Source: a virus. Taken from it: 64,000 nt of DNA. The notes beneath the pieces were generated by a model. It saw only the letters and a list, made by a program, of their open reading frames with translations. It was not told the DNA's origin and did no database searches. The stretch covers positions 1 to 64,000 of IMG/VR virus record IMGVR_UViG_3300012000_000002; one strand, 5' to 3'. The translations under genes and the position numbers were made by a program. Numbering within the stretch: position 1 is the first letter of the stretch; each line of letters starts with the position of its first letter. Shown here piece after piece: positions 42,356 through 50,141 of this stretch.

Positions 42356-43048
42356 ATGGAGATCAAGCAAAAAAAATCTATATCACTTGAAGAGCTTATT
42401 GAAATGGATAAGCAACGTCAAGCCGAAGAACAAATAAAAGTTCCTTCCAAGGCTAAAACCTTAAAAGAACAAGAACAAAGTTCAAGTGAAGAAAAAGATT
42501 ATCGAGACAAGTATTATTTGCCTGTATTGAACATTAATCAAAATCATGAATGGGAAAGCAAACCAAAGGAAGAACGTAAACATTTTACGGATGAAGTTGC
42601 AGTTGCAACTTGTCTTGGAAACTGTTGTGGTGTGCCGGGTCTAAAAGGTGCATGTTGTCATTTAGATCCGTTAGATTTAGAACACGTACTTGGTCCCGTT
42701 GACGAAGAATGGATCAAGGATATTGTAAAATGGTTTCGAAAAAAGGGAGTAAACTTTTCCAGACAAGACATTGTAATCGATTATGAAGAAGGCGTTGTTA
42801 TTGGTGACACATTGTTTAAGGATGCACCAAACAACGCTGTGTTTAAAGACAAGAAAGCTTATCCTTTTTTGAGGTTTCAAGTTCTTGGACCAAGGTATGT
42901 TTGCAAATTCATGAATCCAACAACTTATAAGTGTACCATATACGAAGCAAGACCTAATATGTGTAGAACATACTATTGCAATTATATTCAAACAAACTTT
43001 CTTGTAAAAACCAAAGATAAGCCAAACACATGGCGAAAAATGAGATAA
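42356..43048 (+). CDS. YkgJ-like CxxxC cluster protein (putative zinc/iron-binding)
   Basis: A charged N-terminal helix (about 65 residues) precedes a cysteine-rich domain with CLGNCCGVP, KGACCHLDP, then CKFMNPTTYKCTIYEARPNMC and RTYYC. This follows the YkgJ/DUF3109-type pattern (C-x3-CC...C-x-L-x-x-x-x...C-x-I-Y-x-x-R-P-x-x-C-R-x-Y), which binds zinc or an iron-sulfur centre. The start at 42356 has AAAGGT; an upstream GTG is not needed. TTGTAA with TGTTATCCT just before forms a plausible promoter. It heads the operon 42356-44734. Confidence 0.75.
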   Translation: MEIKQKKSISLEELIEMDKQRQAEEQIKVPSKAKTLKEQEQSSSEEKDYRDKYYLPVLNINQNHEWESKPKEERKHFTDEVAVATCLGNCCGVPGLKGACCHLDPLDLEHVLGPVDEEWIKDIVKWFRKKGVNFSRQDIVIDYEEGVVIGDTLFKDAPNNAVFKDKKAYPFLRFQVLGPRYVCKFMNPTTYKCTIYEARPNMCRTYYCNYIQTNFLVKTKDKPNTWRKMR

Positions 43049-43060
43049 AGGATAACAAAC

Positions 43061-43546
43061 ATGAAAAACTGGAAAGACGCTGATGGAACCGTTGTTAGTA
43101 ACGATCATATGATTGATTGGGTTAAGCAAAACTGTCCCTTGTACAAACAAGATTATGAATTGATTGTAGGTGTTGATTCACATCTTCACGGCAACCAATA
43201 TAAATTCGTTGCGGTTGTTTGCGTGTATTACAAAGGTCGTGGAGGGTTTTACTACTACACAACCTCGGAACAAAATCGTAGAGAGTTTAAAGGCATATAC
43301 CCAGCAAGAGTAAAAGCTCGTATGTTTCATGAAACAAGTATTGCTATCGAGCTAGCTACCGAGATTCAAGAAAAAACAGGTAAAACTCCAGTTATTCATA
43401 TTGATGCTTCACCACCGAACGCTGGTGAAGTTACAAGCTTGTTTTCCGATCAACTAAAAGGTTATGTGGTTGCTTCTGGTTTTGAAGCAGTGCTTAAGCC
43501 TTGGAGTTTTGTTTCTTCTGGTATTGCAAATAAGCACAGCAAGTAA
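43061..43546 (+). CDS. RNase H-like fold protein of the YkuK/DUF458 family
   Basis: 161 residues. ELIVGVDSHLHGN gives the first acidic residue of an RNase H-like fold; VVCVYYKGRGGFYYYTT, VIHIDASPPNAGEVTSL and GFEAVLKPWSFVSSGIANKH follow the YkuK/DUF458 pattern (V-G-x-D-S, K-G-G-x-x-Y, H-x-D, G-F-x-x-x-x-K-P-x-S-x-x-x-x-x-A-x-x-H). The family is thought to be nucleases but is poorly characterised. The gene starts 12 bases after the YkgJ-like gene and is probably cotranscribed with it. Confidence 0.75.
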   Translation: MKNWKDADGTVVSNDHMIDWVKQNCPLYKQDYELIVGVDSHLHGNQYKFVAVVCVYYKGRGGFYYYTTSEQNRREFKGIYPARVKARMFHETSIAIELATEIQEKTGKTPVIHIDASPPNAGEVTSLFSDQLKGYVVASGFEAVLKPWSFVSSGIANKHSK

Positions 43547-43592
43547 TACATTATTTGCAATTCTTAAAAAGAATAACAACACGGAGAAAAAT

Positions 43593-43919
43593 ATGACTGA
43601 CGAAAATCGAGTAAAGCTAGATACGGCTATTGAAAAAGAAGTACACAAACTAGTTCATTCAATATCTGAAGGAGTGTATGACAGAGTACAACTTCAAGCA
43701 CGTAAACAAAATCTACCTATTGAACCAGAAGTTCTAACTCATATTCTTAAGATGGTACAAATTTCTATCACAGAGTTCGAATTCAAAAACATTGATAGGT
43801 TTCACGCAAACATCAAACAAAAACTTGATGATTATGTAGGCGAAGAAAACCCTACCGATCTGTTGACTACAACCGAGTCAACAACAAAAAAAGTCCGAGC
43901 AAAATCAGCTATAGCGTGA
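43593..43919 (+). CDS. hypothetical protein
   Basis: 108 residues, helical. ATG 43593 with ACGGAG upstream is chosen over a longer frame that begins inside the previous gene. Helix AIEKEVHKLVHSISEGVYDR and LTHILKMVQISITEFEF are followed by a basic, Ser/Thr-rich tail (TTKKVRAKSAIA). Unknown function; the third gene of the operon. Confidence 0.6.
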   Translation: MTDENRVKLDTAIEKEVHKLVHSISEGVYDRVQLQARKQNLPIEPEVLTHILKMVQISITEFEFKNIDRFHANIKQKLDDYVGEENPTDLLTTTESTTKKVRAKSAIA

Positions 43920-43961
43920 TAGCTGGTTTGTTGTTAACAATTATAACAGTGCTTGTACGCT

Positions 43962-44420
43962 ATGCTTGAATCAATCAAACATCTAATAACTTGCAACTGT
44001 GTTTTGCGTCAATATCAAGAAGTCGAACCAACAGTTTTTCATCAGTTTGTTGTGTTTTCTGTTATCAATCAAGACGGCAGCATTAAACCGTCATATGCGA
44101 AATGTAACAACTGCGGTGCTATTCACAAAGTAACCGAAGTTAATGTTTCAGAACGCTTGAAAAAAGAAGACAGCCCATTGGTACCAGACGTAGAAGAAAT
44201 AAAATCAACGTTGCCAAAAAAGCTTGTTAGCTTGCTAGCAAAATACGATTTAGCACTACCAACTTGGCAAGAAATCAAATTCAATCACGAAAATCAAAAA
44301 TGGGATCGTCCTGTGATTTTATATCGTGAAAAACAAGGCGAAGAATACCAAGGGAAATATCTTCTTATGGCAGGTAAAACTCTTTGGAAGATTGAATCGT
44401 TTTCAACGGAGGAACTATGA
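43962..44420 (+). CDS. hypothetical protein with zinc-ribbon-like cysteines
   Basis: 152 residues. CNCVLRQYQ near residue 11 and AKCNNCGAIHKV near residue 45 give C-x-C ... C-x2-C, suggesting one zinc site. The C-terminal half (LPTWQEIKFNHENQKWDRPV, then ILYREKQGEEYQGKYLL) is a strand-rich small domain. An upstream TTG at 43953 is possible. Its stop overlaps the next ATG (ATGA). Confidence 0.6.
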   Translation: MLESIKHLITCNCVLRQYQEVEPTVFHQFVVFSVINQDGSIKPSYAKCNNCGAIHKVTEVNVSERLKKEDSPLVPDVEEIKSTLPKKLVSLLAKYDLALPTWQEIKFNHENQKWDRPVILYREKQGEEYQGKYLLMAGKTLWKIESFSTEEL

Positions 44421-44734
44421 GCGAAGAAAACACAATGCTTACAGATGAATCTGAAGCTAAAGAAGGCGAAGCCTACGTTATTCCAAACTATGTAGAAACA
44501 AAGCTTTCAAAAGAAAAACGTATGGAATGTCGAGGTATTGTAAAAACAATCAATCAATACGGCGTATCCCAACGTATGAAGCTTTATCTCATATATCTTC
44601 TTGCGCTGGAACTTGAAAATCGTGATTCAATGATGAAGATAGCTAAAATCGTCGGTGAATGCAAAGATGCAATCGAAGATAGCAAGCTCATTGTTGATAA
44701 CAAAGAACCTGCCAAAAAACTAATTCTTGGCTAA
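44417..44734 (+). CDS. hypothetical protein
   Basis: 105 residues, acidic N terminus, helical C-terminal half (YGVSQRMKLYLIYLLALELE, then IAKIVGECKDAIEDS). Starts by ATGA overlap with the preceding gene and ends four bases inside the convergent hydrolase gene. Last gene of the 42356 operon. No family recognised. Confidence 0.6.
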   Translation: MSEENTMLTDESEAKEGEAYVIPNYVETKLSKEKRMECRGIVKTINQYGVSQRMKLYLIYLLALELENRDSMMKIAKIVGECKDAIEDSKLIVDNKEPAKKLILG

Positions 44735-45495
44735 AGCTTTATAGCCAGTGGGCATCCTTTGTCCTCCCATTGCTTAAGCAATAAACCTAATGTTTCGAAG
44801 TTTGGCTTTTCATCTTTTACAAGATTATAACCATTTTGAAAAGCCAAACAAGCTGTTGAGCTTTTCGTGCCCCAAGATGCGTCAACTTTTACTCCAAGTA
44901 AATGTTGTGCAACAATAACTTGACAACGATATACAACCTTTTTCCATGACTCAACGCTTTTATCTGGGCTAGCTTGAGTTACTGGTCCCTTATACCCAGC
45001 TAAACACAACTCCAGAAACCAACTTGAATTCGGTTTCCAAAAAGCTTCACCTGTTTTGTTATAACGTTTATCTTTTAGATTTGGAACCGAAGGAACAAAT
45101 CGTTCCACCCATTCACGATAAAAGTGCAACGGTTCCACATATCCACGGTAATAAACAATTGCCTCATCGCCAGAAGCAACGTGTCCTTCGTCTTGGTACC
45201 AAGGAGCACTAACCTTGTAATGCTTTTTATATGAGTCCGCATAAGCTTTGTTGATTTTCCAACCACCAAAGTTATAGCCGTTCCAATATTTACCCCATCC
45301 AGTTTCAGAAACAAAGTTTCCAATAATCCAAAATATTTGTTCGGTTGTTAGCGATGAATTACATTTGCGTAAAGACTTATAAGAGCAAAGAATAAACACA
45401 ACACTTTTTGTGAGATCGTCCAGCTTTTTGTAAGCTTCTGGTTGTTGATTGTTCTTTATTTCTGTAGTTGGATCTAGCCAAGATGGTAAAGGCAT
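44731..45495 (-). CDS. putative peptidoglycan hydrolase (glucosaminidase-like) with PG-binding domain
   Basis: Residues 55-160 show a glucosaminidase-like layout: IIGNFVSETGWGKYWNGYNF with a candidate catalytic Glu, FGGWKINKAY, then the paired aromatic segment YYRGYVEPLHFYREWVERF. The C-terminal 60 residues (LLGVKVDASWGTKSSTACLA, FQNGYNLV) match a PG_binding_1 pattern (V-D-G-x-x-G-x-x-T...F-Q). It would cut murein glycan strands, either as an endolysin or a tail-linked enzyme. There is no signal peptide. A second murein enzyme (amidase) lies at 46848. Family assignment of the N-terminal domain is moderately sure. Confidence 0.65.
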   Translation of the reverse strand: MPLPSWLDPTTEIKNNQQPEAYKKLDDLTKSVVFILCSYKSLRKCNSSLTTEQIFWIIGNFVSETGWGKYWNGYNFGGWKINKAYADSYKKHYKVSAPWYQDEGHVASGDEAIVYYRGYVEPLHFYREWVERFVPSVPNLKDKRYNKTGEAFWKPNSSWFLELCLAGYKGPVTQASPDKSVESWKKVVYRCQVIVAQHLLGVKVDASWGTKSSTACLAFQNGYNLVKDEKPNFETLGLLLKQWEDKGCPLAIKL

Positions 45496-45498
45496 GAT

Positions 45499-45735
45499 TT
45501 ATTTCTCCACGGCAACAAGACGTTTTTCTGAACCGTTCTCTTTGATAACTACAACTCCACTAAAAGAGTTATGACTATAGTTTTCGGTATATACTCCTCC
45601 AAGTGTTTGCTTGTCTAGCTTTGTTTGAGTGTTGCCTGTGTTGTCTTGAAAATGAACAAAATGGCTTATAACTTCTTGGTAATAACCATCTTTGCGCTTG
45701 TGATAACTTTTTTCAATACTTGGCCAGATTTTCAT
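45499..45735 (-). CDS. hypothetical small protein
   Basis: 78 residues starting MKIWPSIEKSYHKRKDGYYQ; AAGGAGT nine bases before ATG 45735 decides the start. Beta-rich, charged, no recognised domain. It lies directly upstream of the murein hydrolase (three-base gap) and is probably cotranscribed with it, so a role in lysis or its control is possible. Confidence 0.6.
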   Translation of the reverse strand: MKIWPSIEKSYHKRKDGYYQEVISHFVHFQDNTGNTQTKLDKQTLGGVYTENYSHNSFSGVVVIKENGSEKRLVAVEK

Positions 45736-45790
45736 GTTAACACTCCTTTGATATAAGATTACTATGTATAGTGTAAGGTGTTTTGTCAAT

Positions 45791-46855
45791 ATGATCCTAC
45801 TTGAAGATCTTTTATACGAAGAATATGAGAACGAAGGAGCTGGATACGAAGCGCAAGTTATAACTGCTCTTGTGGCAGCGGGGATGAGTCCTAAAACGAT
45901 TATAGGTGCTGGCTCTGATCGTCATAGTGTTGATGCTGAATTCTCATTAAAGGATGGCGACGGTAACGTTGTTGGCCCATATCGATTAGAAATCAAGAAA
46001 GATTTTAAAGCACAACTTGGTGGAAGTAGCTGGGATATAAGCGATCCAAACAACATACGCTTTCTGTCTGATCTTGGCACAAGCAGAGCAATGCTTAAGG
46101 CGCATGATGAAATGAAAGCGGTTCTTGAAGCTGCTCTTGGAACCGGTGGAGCTTTAAAACGTTTGCGGCGATTTCTTAAAAACTTTAAAGCAGGTGCTTA
46201 TGTTGTAAAAGGTAAAAAGTTTAAAGAAACAAAAGAAGGTGAAGCTTACAACCTTGCAGGAGATGGTTTGAAATGCACACGCTTGGCATGGGCAGCAGCG
46301 CAAGAACGAGGTTTGCTTGAAGCATTAAACATAAACGTTCTTGCTCATTCAAAGTTCATGACAACTCTATATTCACAAAAAGGTATATATTACGCACAAA
46401 TTGGTGGTAGAGAAAACGATCACCGAGGATTTTATATTCTTGGTGCTGATCCAGCTAACCTTGCCGCTATTGGTGTTCCTCGTCTATCAACCCTAGCTTC
46501 AAAAAACAAGTTCTTTGTTGAAATGAGAGCCACGCCGGGAGGAAGCGGAACATATCTTTATCTACGTATTCGTTGTCAGGGAAGATTGCATATATCAACA
46601 CCTATTCCAGAAGACTATTCACCTTTCACAGTAGACACACCAGCAGGTGCCAAACATCTCATGAGAACTTATATGGATATATCACCACCAAAAAGAAAAA
46701 GACTGCAAACAGAAGCAAAAGAAACTACATCTTCTGACGTAACCATTGACAGCATCGTGCAATCAGATGAACCAATAGAAGATGCCGAAGTATATACACC
46801 AGACAACGTTGACCTTGATTGGCTATCTCAAGGTGGCTACGAACCAATCACTTAA
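45791..46855 (+). CDS. PD-(D/E)XK-like nuclease candidate with leader MILLEDLLYE
   Basis: 354 residues. SVDAEFSLKDGDG followed by GPYRLEIKKDFKAQ gives D...E-x-K spacing as in restriction-endonuclease-like folds, with an upstream helix GYEAQVITALVAAG. The rest (GLKCTRLAWAAAQERG, FFVEMRATPGGSGTYLYLRI) is unassigned, and the tail is acidic. The N terminus MILLEDLLYE/EYE resembles the capsid leaders seen elsewhere. A start 27 bases earlier is possible, but AAGGTG favours 45791. The nuclease fold is an inference from one motif. Confidence 0.55.
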   Translation: MILLEDLLYEEYENEGAGYEAQVITALVAAGMSPKTIIGAGSDRHSVDAEFSLKDGDGNVVGPYRLEIKKDFKAQLGGSSWDISDPNNIRFLSDLGTSRAMLKAHDEMKAVLEAALGTGGALKRLRRFLKNFKAGAYVVKGKKFKETKEGEAYNLAGDGLKCTRLAWAAAQERGLLEALNINVLAHSKFMTTLYSQKGIYYAQIGGRENDHRGFYILGADPANLAAIGVPRLSTLASKNKFFVEMRATPGGSGTYLYLRIRCQGRLHISTPIPEDYSPFTVDTPAGAKHLMRTYMDISPPKRKRLQTEAKETTSSDVTIDSIVQSDEPIEDAEVYTPDNVDLDWLSQGGYEPIT

Positions 46856-47663
46856 TCAATAAATCGATAGGACGGGAAACCCACATACCATGAAGGTTAC
46901 CGTTCGCTTTTAAAGCTCTTACAGTGGCAGGACCGGGAATACCATCACAATCCTTGTCAGAGAATCCTAAAACCTTCTGACGGACCTTCCAAGTGGCTTT
47001 ATCGTCATCATTGTCGAATGAGTAAGTTTCGTATCCAGCTTTCTTTAAAGCTTGTTGAAGATATGGACCGGGATCGCCATATCCACGATTTGTTGTTTGA
47101 TGATAATGAGCATAAACACCAACAACATCTTTACCATTGTTGCTGCCAGCGATACGTTTAACAACACCTTTTGGTGGACAATCGTTTTTCATATCCCAAG
47201 GTATTTGACGTTGGATTCCCAATTTAGCTGTTAGAAAATCAATAAACTCTACAGCTTTAGCAATTTGTTCTTCGTACAAATCACCATTATCATGTTGTAC
47301 TAACTCAAACCCACAAGTAAACGGATTGACACTTGATGCTTGCCATGTATAGAATTTTGTTGGATCGTTTTGAACCAACCATTCTCCGTTTAAATCACAG
47401 GTAAAGTCCCATGAAACTTGTCTTGTTGTGTTAACTTGATATTTTGCTTGAGCAATATCAATACTTGTGTTTGGTCCCAAACCGGGAAGAAGCTTGCCAA
47501 GTTTACCGTGAATGGTATGACAAACAATTGAACGTAACCACAAGCTTCTTGAATTTTTATTTGTTACTTCTTTTAATCCAAGTGTTTTAGCTTCTGGGTC
47601 TTGCCAAGAAATTGTTTTAACACCGGGGATATCGAACTTTTGCTCGTTAAGGATAATAGACAT
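46848..47663 (-). CDS. N-acetylmuramoyl-L-alanine amidase (endolysin) with C-terminal PG-binding domain
   Basis: Residues 40-200 show an amidase_2/PGRP fold: LRSIVCHTIHGK (first zinc His), VSWDFTCDLNGEWLVQND, the helix EEQIAKAVEFIDFL, and VGVYAHYHQTTNRGYGDPGP carrying the second His and D-P-G, as in T7 lysozyme. The C-terminal part (KVRQKVLGFSDKDCDGIPGP, TVRALK) is a PG-binding repeat. It cleaves the lactyl-alanine bond of murein at lysis. It has no signal peptide, so a holin must release it. The ribosome site AGGAGG is locked in a stem (47668-47700), which may delay translation. Confidence 0.85.
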   Translation of the reverse strand: MSIILNEQKFDIPGVKTISWQDPEAKTLGLKEVTNKNSRSLWLRSIVCHTIHGKLGKLLPGLGPNTSIDIAQAKYQVNTTRQVSWDFTCDLNGEWLVQNDPTKFYTWQASSVNPFTCGFELVQHDNGDLYEEQIAKAVEFIDFLTAKLGIQRQIPWDMKNDCPPKGVVKRIAGSNNGKDVVGVYAHYHQTTNRGYGDPGPYLQQALKKAGYETYSFDNDDDKATWKVRQKVLGFSDKDCDGIPGPATVRALKANGNLHGMWVSRPIDLLIK

Positions 47664-47667
47664 AAGA

Positions 47668-47700
47668 AAACCTCCTATAGCGTTAACTAGTAGGAGGTTT
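47668..47700 (-). promoter_or_regulatory. hairpin that is both terminator-like and covers the endolysin ribosome site
   Basis: 10-bp perfect stem AAACCTCCTA / TAGGAGGTTT. On the minus-strand RNA the 3' arm is the amidase Shine-Dalgarno (AGGAGG), followed by TTTTCTT and the ATG at 47663. It can end transcription of 47725 and mask the endolysin start in read-through messages. Confidence 0.75.
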
Positions 47701-47724
47701 CTATATTAACGATAGTGGTAATTA

Positions 47725-48153
47725 TCAAGTACCAGAGAATGATAGAGAGCCGCTCCTGCCGATAACGAGAAAGCTCTTACCATCTGAAATAAGTGATACC
47801 GAGCTACCGATTACGTTTGCAACAGCCACTTTTGAACCGTTTCCTGTTCCATCGGTGAAAGCTTTTGTTCCGTTTGCTTCTTGTGAGCAAGTAAGAGCGT
47901 TAGCTTGAGCTGTAACAGAGCGGAATGTGAAAACTGAACCGGGGCAACTTGATGCAAGTGGCATCACATATGTTACAGCGGAACCGCCTGTACCAAAAGT
48001 AAATGCACCAGCTTGAGCTGCTGAAATTGTAGCTGCTGTTGTAAGAGCAATCACTGGAGCTTGTAACCCACTGATTGTTACTGTTCCAGTACCTGCTGGG
48101 TCATTTGTTGATACTACACCTAATGTTGCGTCAATTGTTGTTGTAACTGCCAT
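47725..48153 (-). CDS. small beta-rich virion/decoration-like protein
   Basis: 142 residues of Ala/Thr/Ser/Gly/Val-rich sequence without charges clustering (LGVVSTNDPAGTGTVTISGL, VTYVMPLASSCPGSVFTFRS, SVSLISDGKSFLVIG). The composition and repeated short strands are typical of capsid decoration or fibre-tip proteins, and the last third (SDGKSFLVIG) resembles fibre C-terminal segments. It sits between the endolysin and small membrane proteins. A structural role is an inference. Confidence 0.55.
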   Translation of the reverse strand: MAVTTTIDATLGVVSTNDPAGTGTVTISGLQAPVIALTTAATISAAQAGAFTFGTGGSAVTYVMPLASSCPGSVFTFRSVTAQANALTCSQEANGTKAFTDGTGNGSKVAVANVIGSSVSLISDGKSFLVIGRSGSLSFSGT

Positions 48154-48211
48154 TTTAAATTCTCCTACCTTTATTTAGGTTACATTTAATTATGACATGT
48201 CGATTGTTTTA

Positions 48212-48460
48212 TCATTGAGACTCATGCTTTTCTTCTTCGGTACCTGTTGCTGTTTTGTCTTCACTCCATCTACGGCCCCAATACAAAGCAAGAATTGGTG
48301 TAAGATAAGCCATAGCTTCAGAACCAGAAAACGCACGAATTTCAATGTTGCCAATTTTGGCTACAATAGAAACAGTAAGCCAAAGAGTTACAACCACAAA
48401 TGCAATAACCATCATTGTGTATGATGCAGATTTAGTACCTGCTGAATTTTTTAACAACAT
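48212..48460 (-). CDS. small membrane protein (holin candidate)
   Basis: 82 residues with a first strong span MMVIAFVVVTLWLTVSIVAK and a second, shorter hydrophobic segment AMAYLTPILALYWG, then a charged, acidic tail (DKTATGTEEEKHESQ). Size, two membrane segments and charged C terminus fit a class II holin, and the place beside the endolysin and spanin-like genes supports this. No motif proves holin function, and other small membrane proteins nearby are possible candidates. Confidence 0.6.
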   Translation of the reverse strand: MLLKNSAGTKSASYTMMVIAFVVVTLWLTVSIVAKIGNIEIRAFSGSEAMAYLTPILALYWGRRWSEDKTATGTEEEKHESQ

Positions 48461-48472
48461 AACTTAGTCTCC

Positions 48473-49090
48473 TTAACGACTAAGTAGGATGATTGCAGCA
48501 GTTGTTCCAGAAGCTAAAGCAATACCACCAACGGTTAAACCAACAACAAACCATACATTACTTGTTGGTGATCTACGCAAAGTTTCTATTGTTGCATCAG
48601 CTTCACGCAAAGCTATGTCTCTTTGATTTACACGGGCTTGATAAGCTGCACGCAACAAACCAAAATCATTTTGTAACAAATTGATATCACGAATAGCATT
48701 TGCACCTATTGTTTCCAATTGAGTGAAGTTGTTTTCGTTTACGGTTCTTATAGCTTGCCTTGTAGACGCATCAATATGAGCCAATGATACATTATTAACA
48801 CACACGCCGGGAAAAGGACCAACAACGTGATTTCTAGGTATTCGTAATATCCCTTCATTGATTTGTGCTCTTGTATACATTTCAATTCCAACAGCTTCTG
48901 CTGGAGCTTGTCTTAACAAAGACCTTGTATCAACTGTGATATCTTGTCTTGGTCTTTGTGGGCGATAACGATTTAAATCAACTTGAGTTAAAGCAACTTC
49001 TGTTTCGTTTGCAAATCTTCTTTGTGTTGAACTAGTTGTTGCATTGCAAGCAGTCAAAGCAAGCAACAAAGCAGAAACAAGTTTTTTCAT
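48473..49090 (-). CDS. lipoprotein with C-terminal TM segment (unimolecular-spanin-like)
   Basis: 205 residues. N terminus MKKLVSALLLALTACNATTS is a lipoprotein signal with lipobox L-T-A-C. The mature part is mostly helical/periplasmic (VNENNFTQLETIGANAIRDI, then QARVNQRDIALREADATIET) and ends with a membrane span VWFVVGLTVGGIALASGT. An outer-membrane lipid anchor plus an inner-membrane C-terminal span is the layout of unimolecular spanins such as phage T1 gp11, which fuse inner and outer membrane at lysis. GAGG six bases before ATG 49090 decides the start. The neighbour at 49093 could instead make a two-part system. Confidence 0.65.
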   Translation of the reverse strand: MKKLVSALLLALTACNATTSSTQRRFANETEVALTQVDLNRYRPQRPRQDITVDTRSLLRQAPAEAVGIEMYTRAQINEGILRIPRNHVVGPFPGVCVNNVSLAHIDASTRQAIRTVNENNFTQLETIGANAIRDINLLQNDFGLLRAAYQARVNQRDIALREADATIETLRRSPTSNVWFVVGLTVGGIALASGTTAAIILLSR

Positions 49091-49092
49091 AA

Positions 49093-49515
49093 TCAACCTC
49101 TATCAATTCTTATGCCATAAGTTTCAAACAAACTTTGAGACATTTGTTCGGGGTTGTTTTGATATCTAGCAATCAATTCTTTGATTTCTTTTTCCTTAAG
49201 CTTAAGGATATTTTCCATTTCTTTTTCGTGTCGTTGTTGAATGTCTCTTAAGAGTTGTTGATAATCGGATTCAATCTTTCTGCGCTTGATAATTTCTTGT
49301 TCAATTTGTTGAGCTAGTTCATTAATGTTTCGTTGATTTGCTTCACGGGTTCTTTGTTGTTCGTCAATCATACGATTGATAACATCTTGCTTTTGTTTCA
49401 AAACAACAACAGCGTAAAACAAAACCAAAGCAAAACCAATTTCTAACCAATGGTTTTTTAAGAAAGCTTTTACTTTTTCAAAAAACAACTTAACTTCTAA
49501 TTTTTTCAGTTCCAT
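49093..49515 (-). CDS. inner-membrane coiled-coil protein (i-spanin-like)
   Basis: 140 residues. A cytoplasmic N-terminal segment of about 24 residues is followed by one membrane span IGFALVLFYAVVVL, then a long charged coiled coil in the periplasm (RMIDEQQRTREANQRNINEL, IKRRKIESDYQQLLRDIQQR). This is the i-spanin layout. It lies directly before the lipoprotein gene (gap two bases) and overlaps the preceding stop by ten bases, so the operon 49841 to 48473 is coupled. Its role could be i-spanin or membrane scaffold. Confidence 0.6.
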   Translation of the reverse strand: MELKKLEVKLFFEKVKAFLKNHWLEIGFALVLFYAVVVLKQKQDVINRMIDEQQRTREANQRNINELAQQIEQEIIKRRKIESDYQQLLRDIQQRHEKEMENILKLKEKEIKELIARYQNNPEQMSQSLFETYGIRIDRG

Positions 49516-49841
49516 TTTTTATCGTTCTTTTCTGCGGTGGCCGTTTCAGCTTCTTCTTCGGGTTCATGATATGAAGAAGGTTCCGACGCACCAATGTTGT
49601 TTAGTAGTTCTTCATGTGCCAAACTCAAATAAGCAACGTGTTGCTTGATATCTTTTAACAAAGATCGATCTATGATTTGAGCTTTTTGTATGCCTGCTAT
49701 ACTACTTTCTATCACTTTAAGACGATCCAGTAAAGCTTTATTTTCAAATTCTTTCAATCTAGCGAACAATTCTTCGATGTTGATATCTTCTCCCGATAGG
49801 ATTTTTGGTGTTTCATCAACCTTTTTTTTCTTGTTCGCCAT
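49506..49841 (-). CDS. hypothetical coiled-coil protein
   Basis: 111 residues, basic N terminus (MANKKKKVDETPKIL), heptad-like middle (IEELFARLKEFENKALLDRL, then VIESSIAGIQKAQI), acidic tail (HEPEEEAETATAEKND). AAGGA precedes the ATG. No catalytic motif. It is part of the operon of small proteins running into the spanin-like genes; the function is unknown. Confidence 0.55.
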   Translation of the reverse strand: MANKKKKVDETPKILSGEDINIEELFARLKEFENKALLDRLKVIESSIAGIQKAQIIDRSLLKDIKQHVAYLSLAHEELLNNIGASEPSSYHEPEEEAETATAEKNDKKWN

Positions 49842-49845
49842 AATG

Positions 49846-50136
49846 TTATTCCTTACTGTTTTTCAATGGATCTTTTTCGTTCAAAGCAGCGTAAATTGCT
49901 TTAGGGTTTGTAAAAATCAATTGACGCTTCTTGTTTGCAAACTTTTCTTTTTTTGCTGATTCTAAAATGCTTTTGATTCTTGGATCTTTGTTTTCCATCA
50001 TCACAATGATTTGAGAAAACAACTCTTGAAGCGAAACGCCGTTTTCAAATAACATTTTGCGACAAGCAATCAAAGATGCCTTGGGCAAAGCCAACCAAAG
50101 CCCTATTCTTGTTCGTTCCTCAAATTCTGATATCAA
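49846..50136 (-). CDS. small basic helical protein
   Basis: 96 residues starting from TTG (GGAGG nine bases upstream), sequence MISEFEERTRIGLWLALPKA. The middle (LIACRKMLFENGVSLQELFS) and KDPRIKSILESAKKEKF are helical and the C terminus is basic. The RTRIGLWL-x-LP strand followed by two helices is reminiscent of a ribbon-helix-helix DNA-binding fold, but this is weak. It begins six bases after the preceding stop. Confidence 0.5.
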   Translation of the reverse strand: MISEFEERTRIGLWLALPKASLIACRKMLFENGVSLQELFSQIIVMMENKDPRIKSILESAKKEKFANKKRQLIFTNPKAIYAALNEKDPLKNSKE

Positions 50137-50141
50137 ACGTT

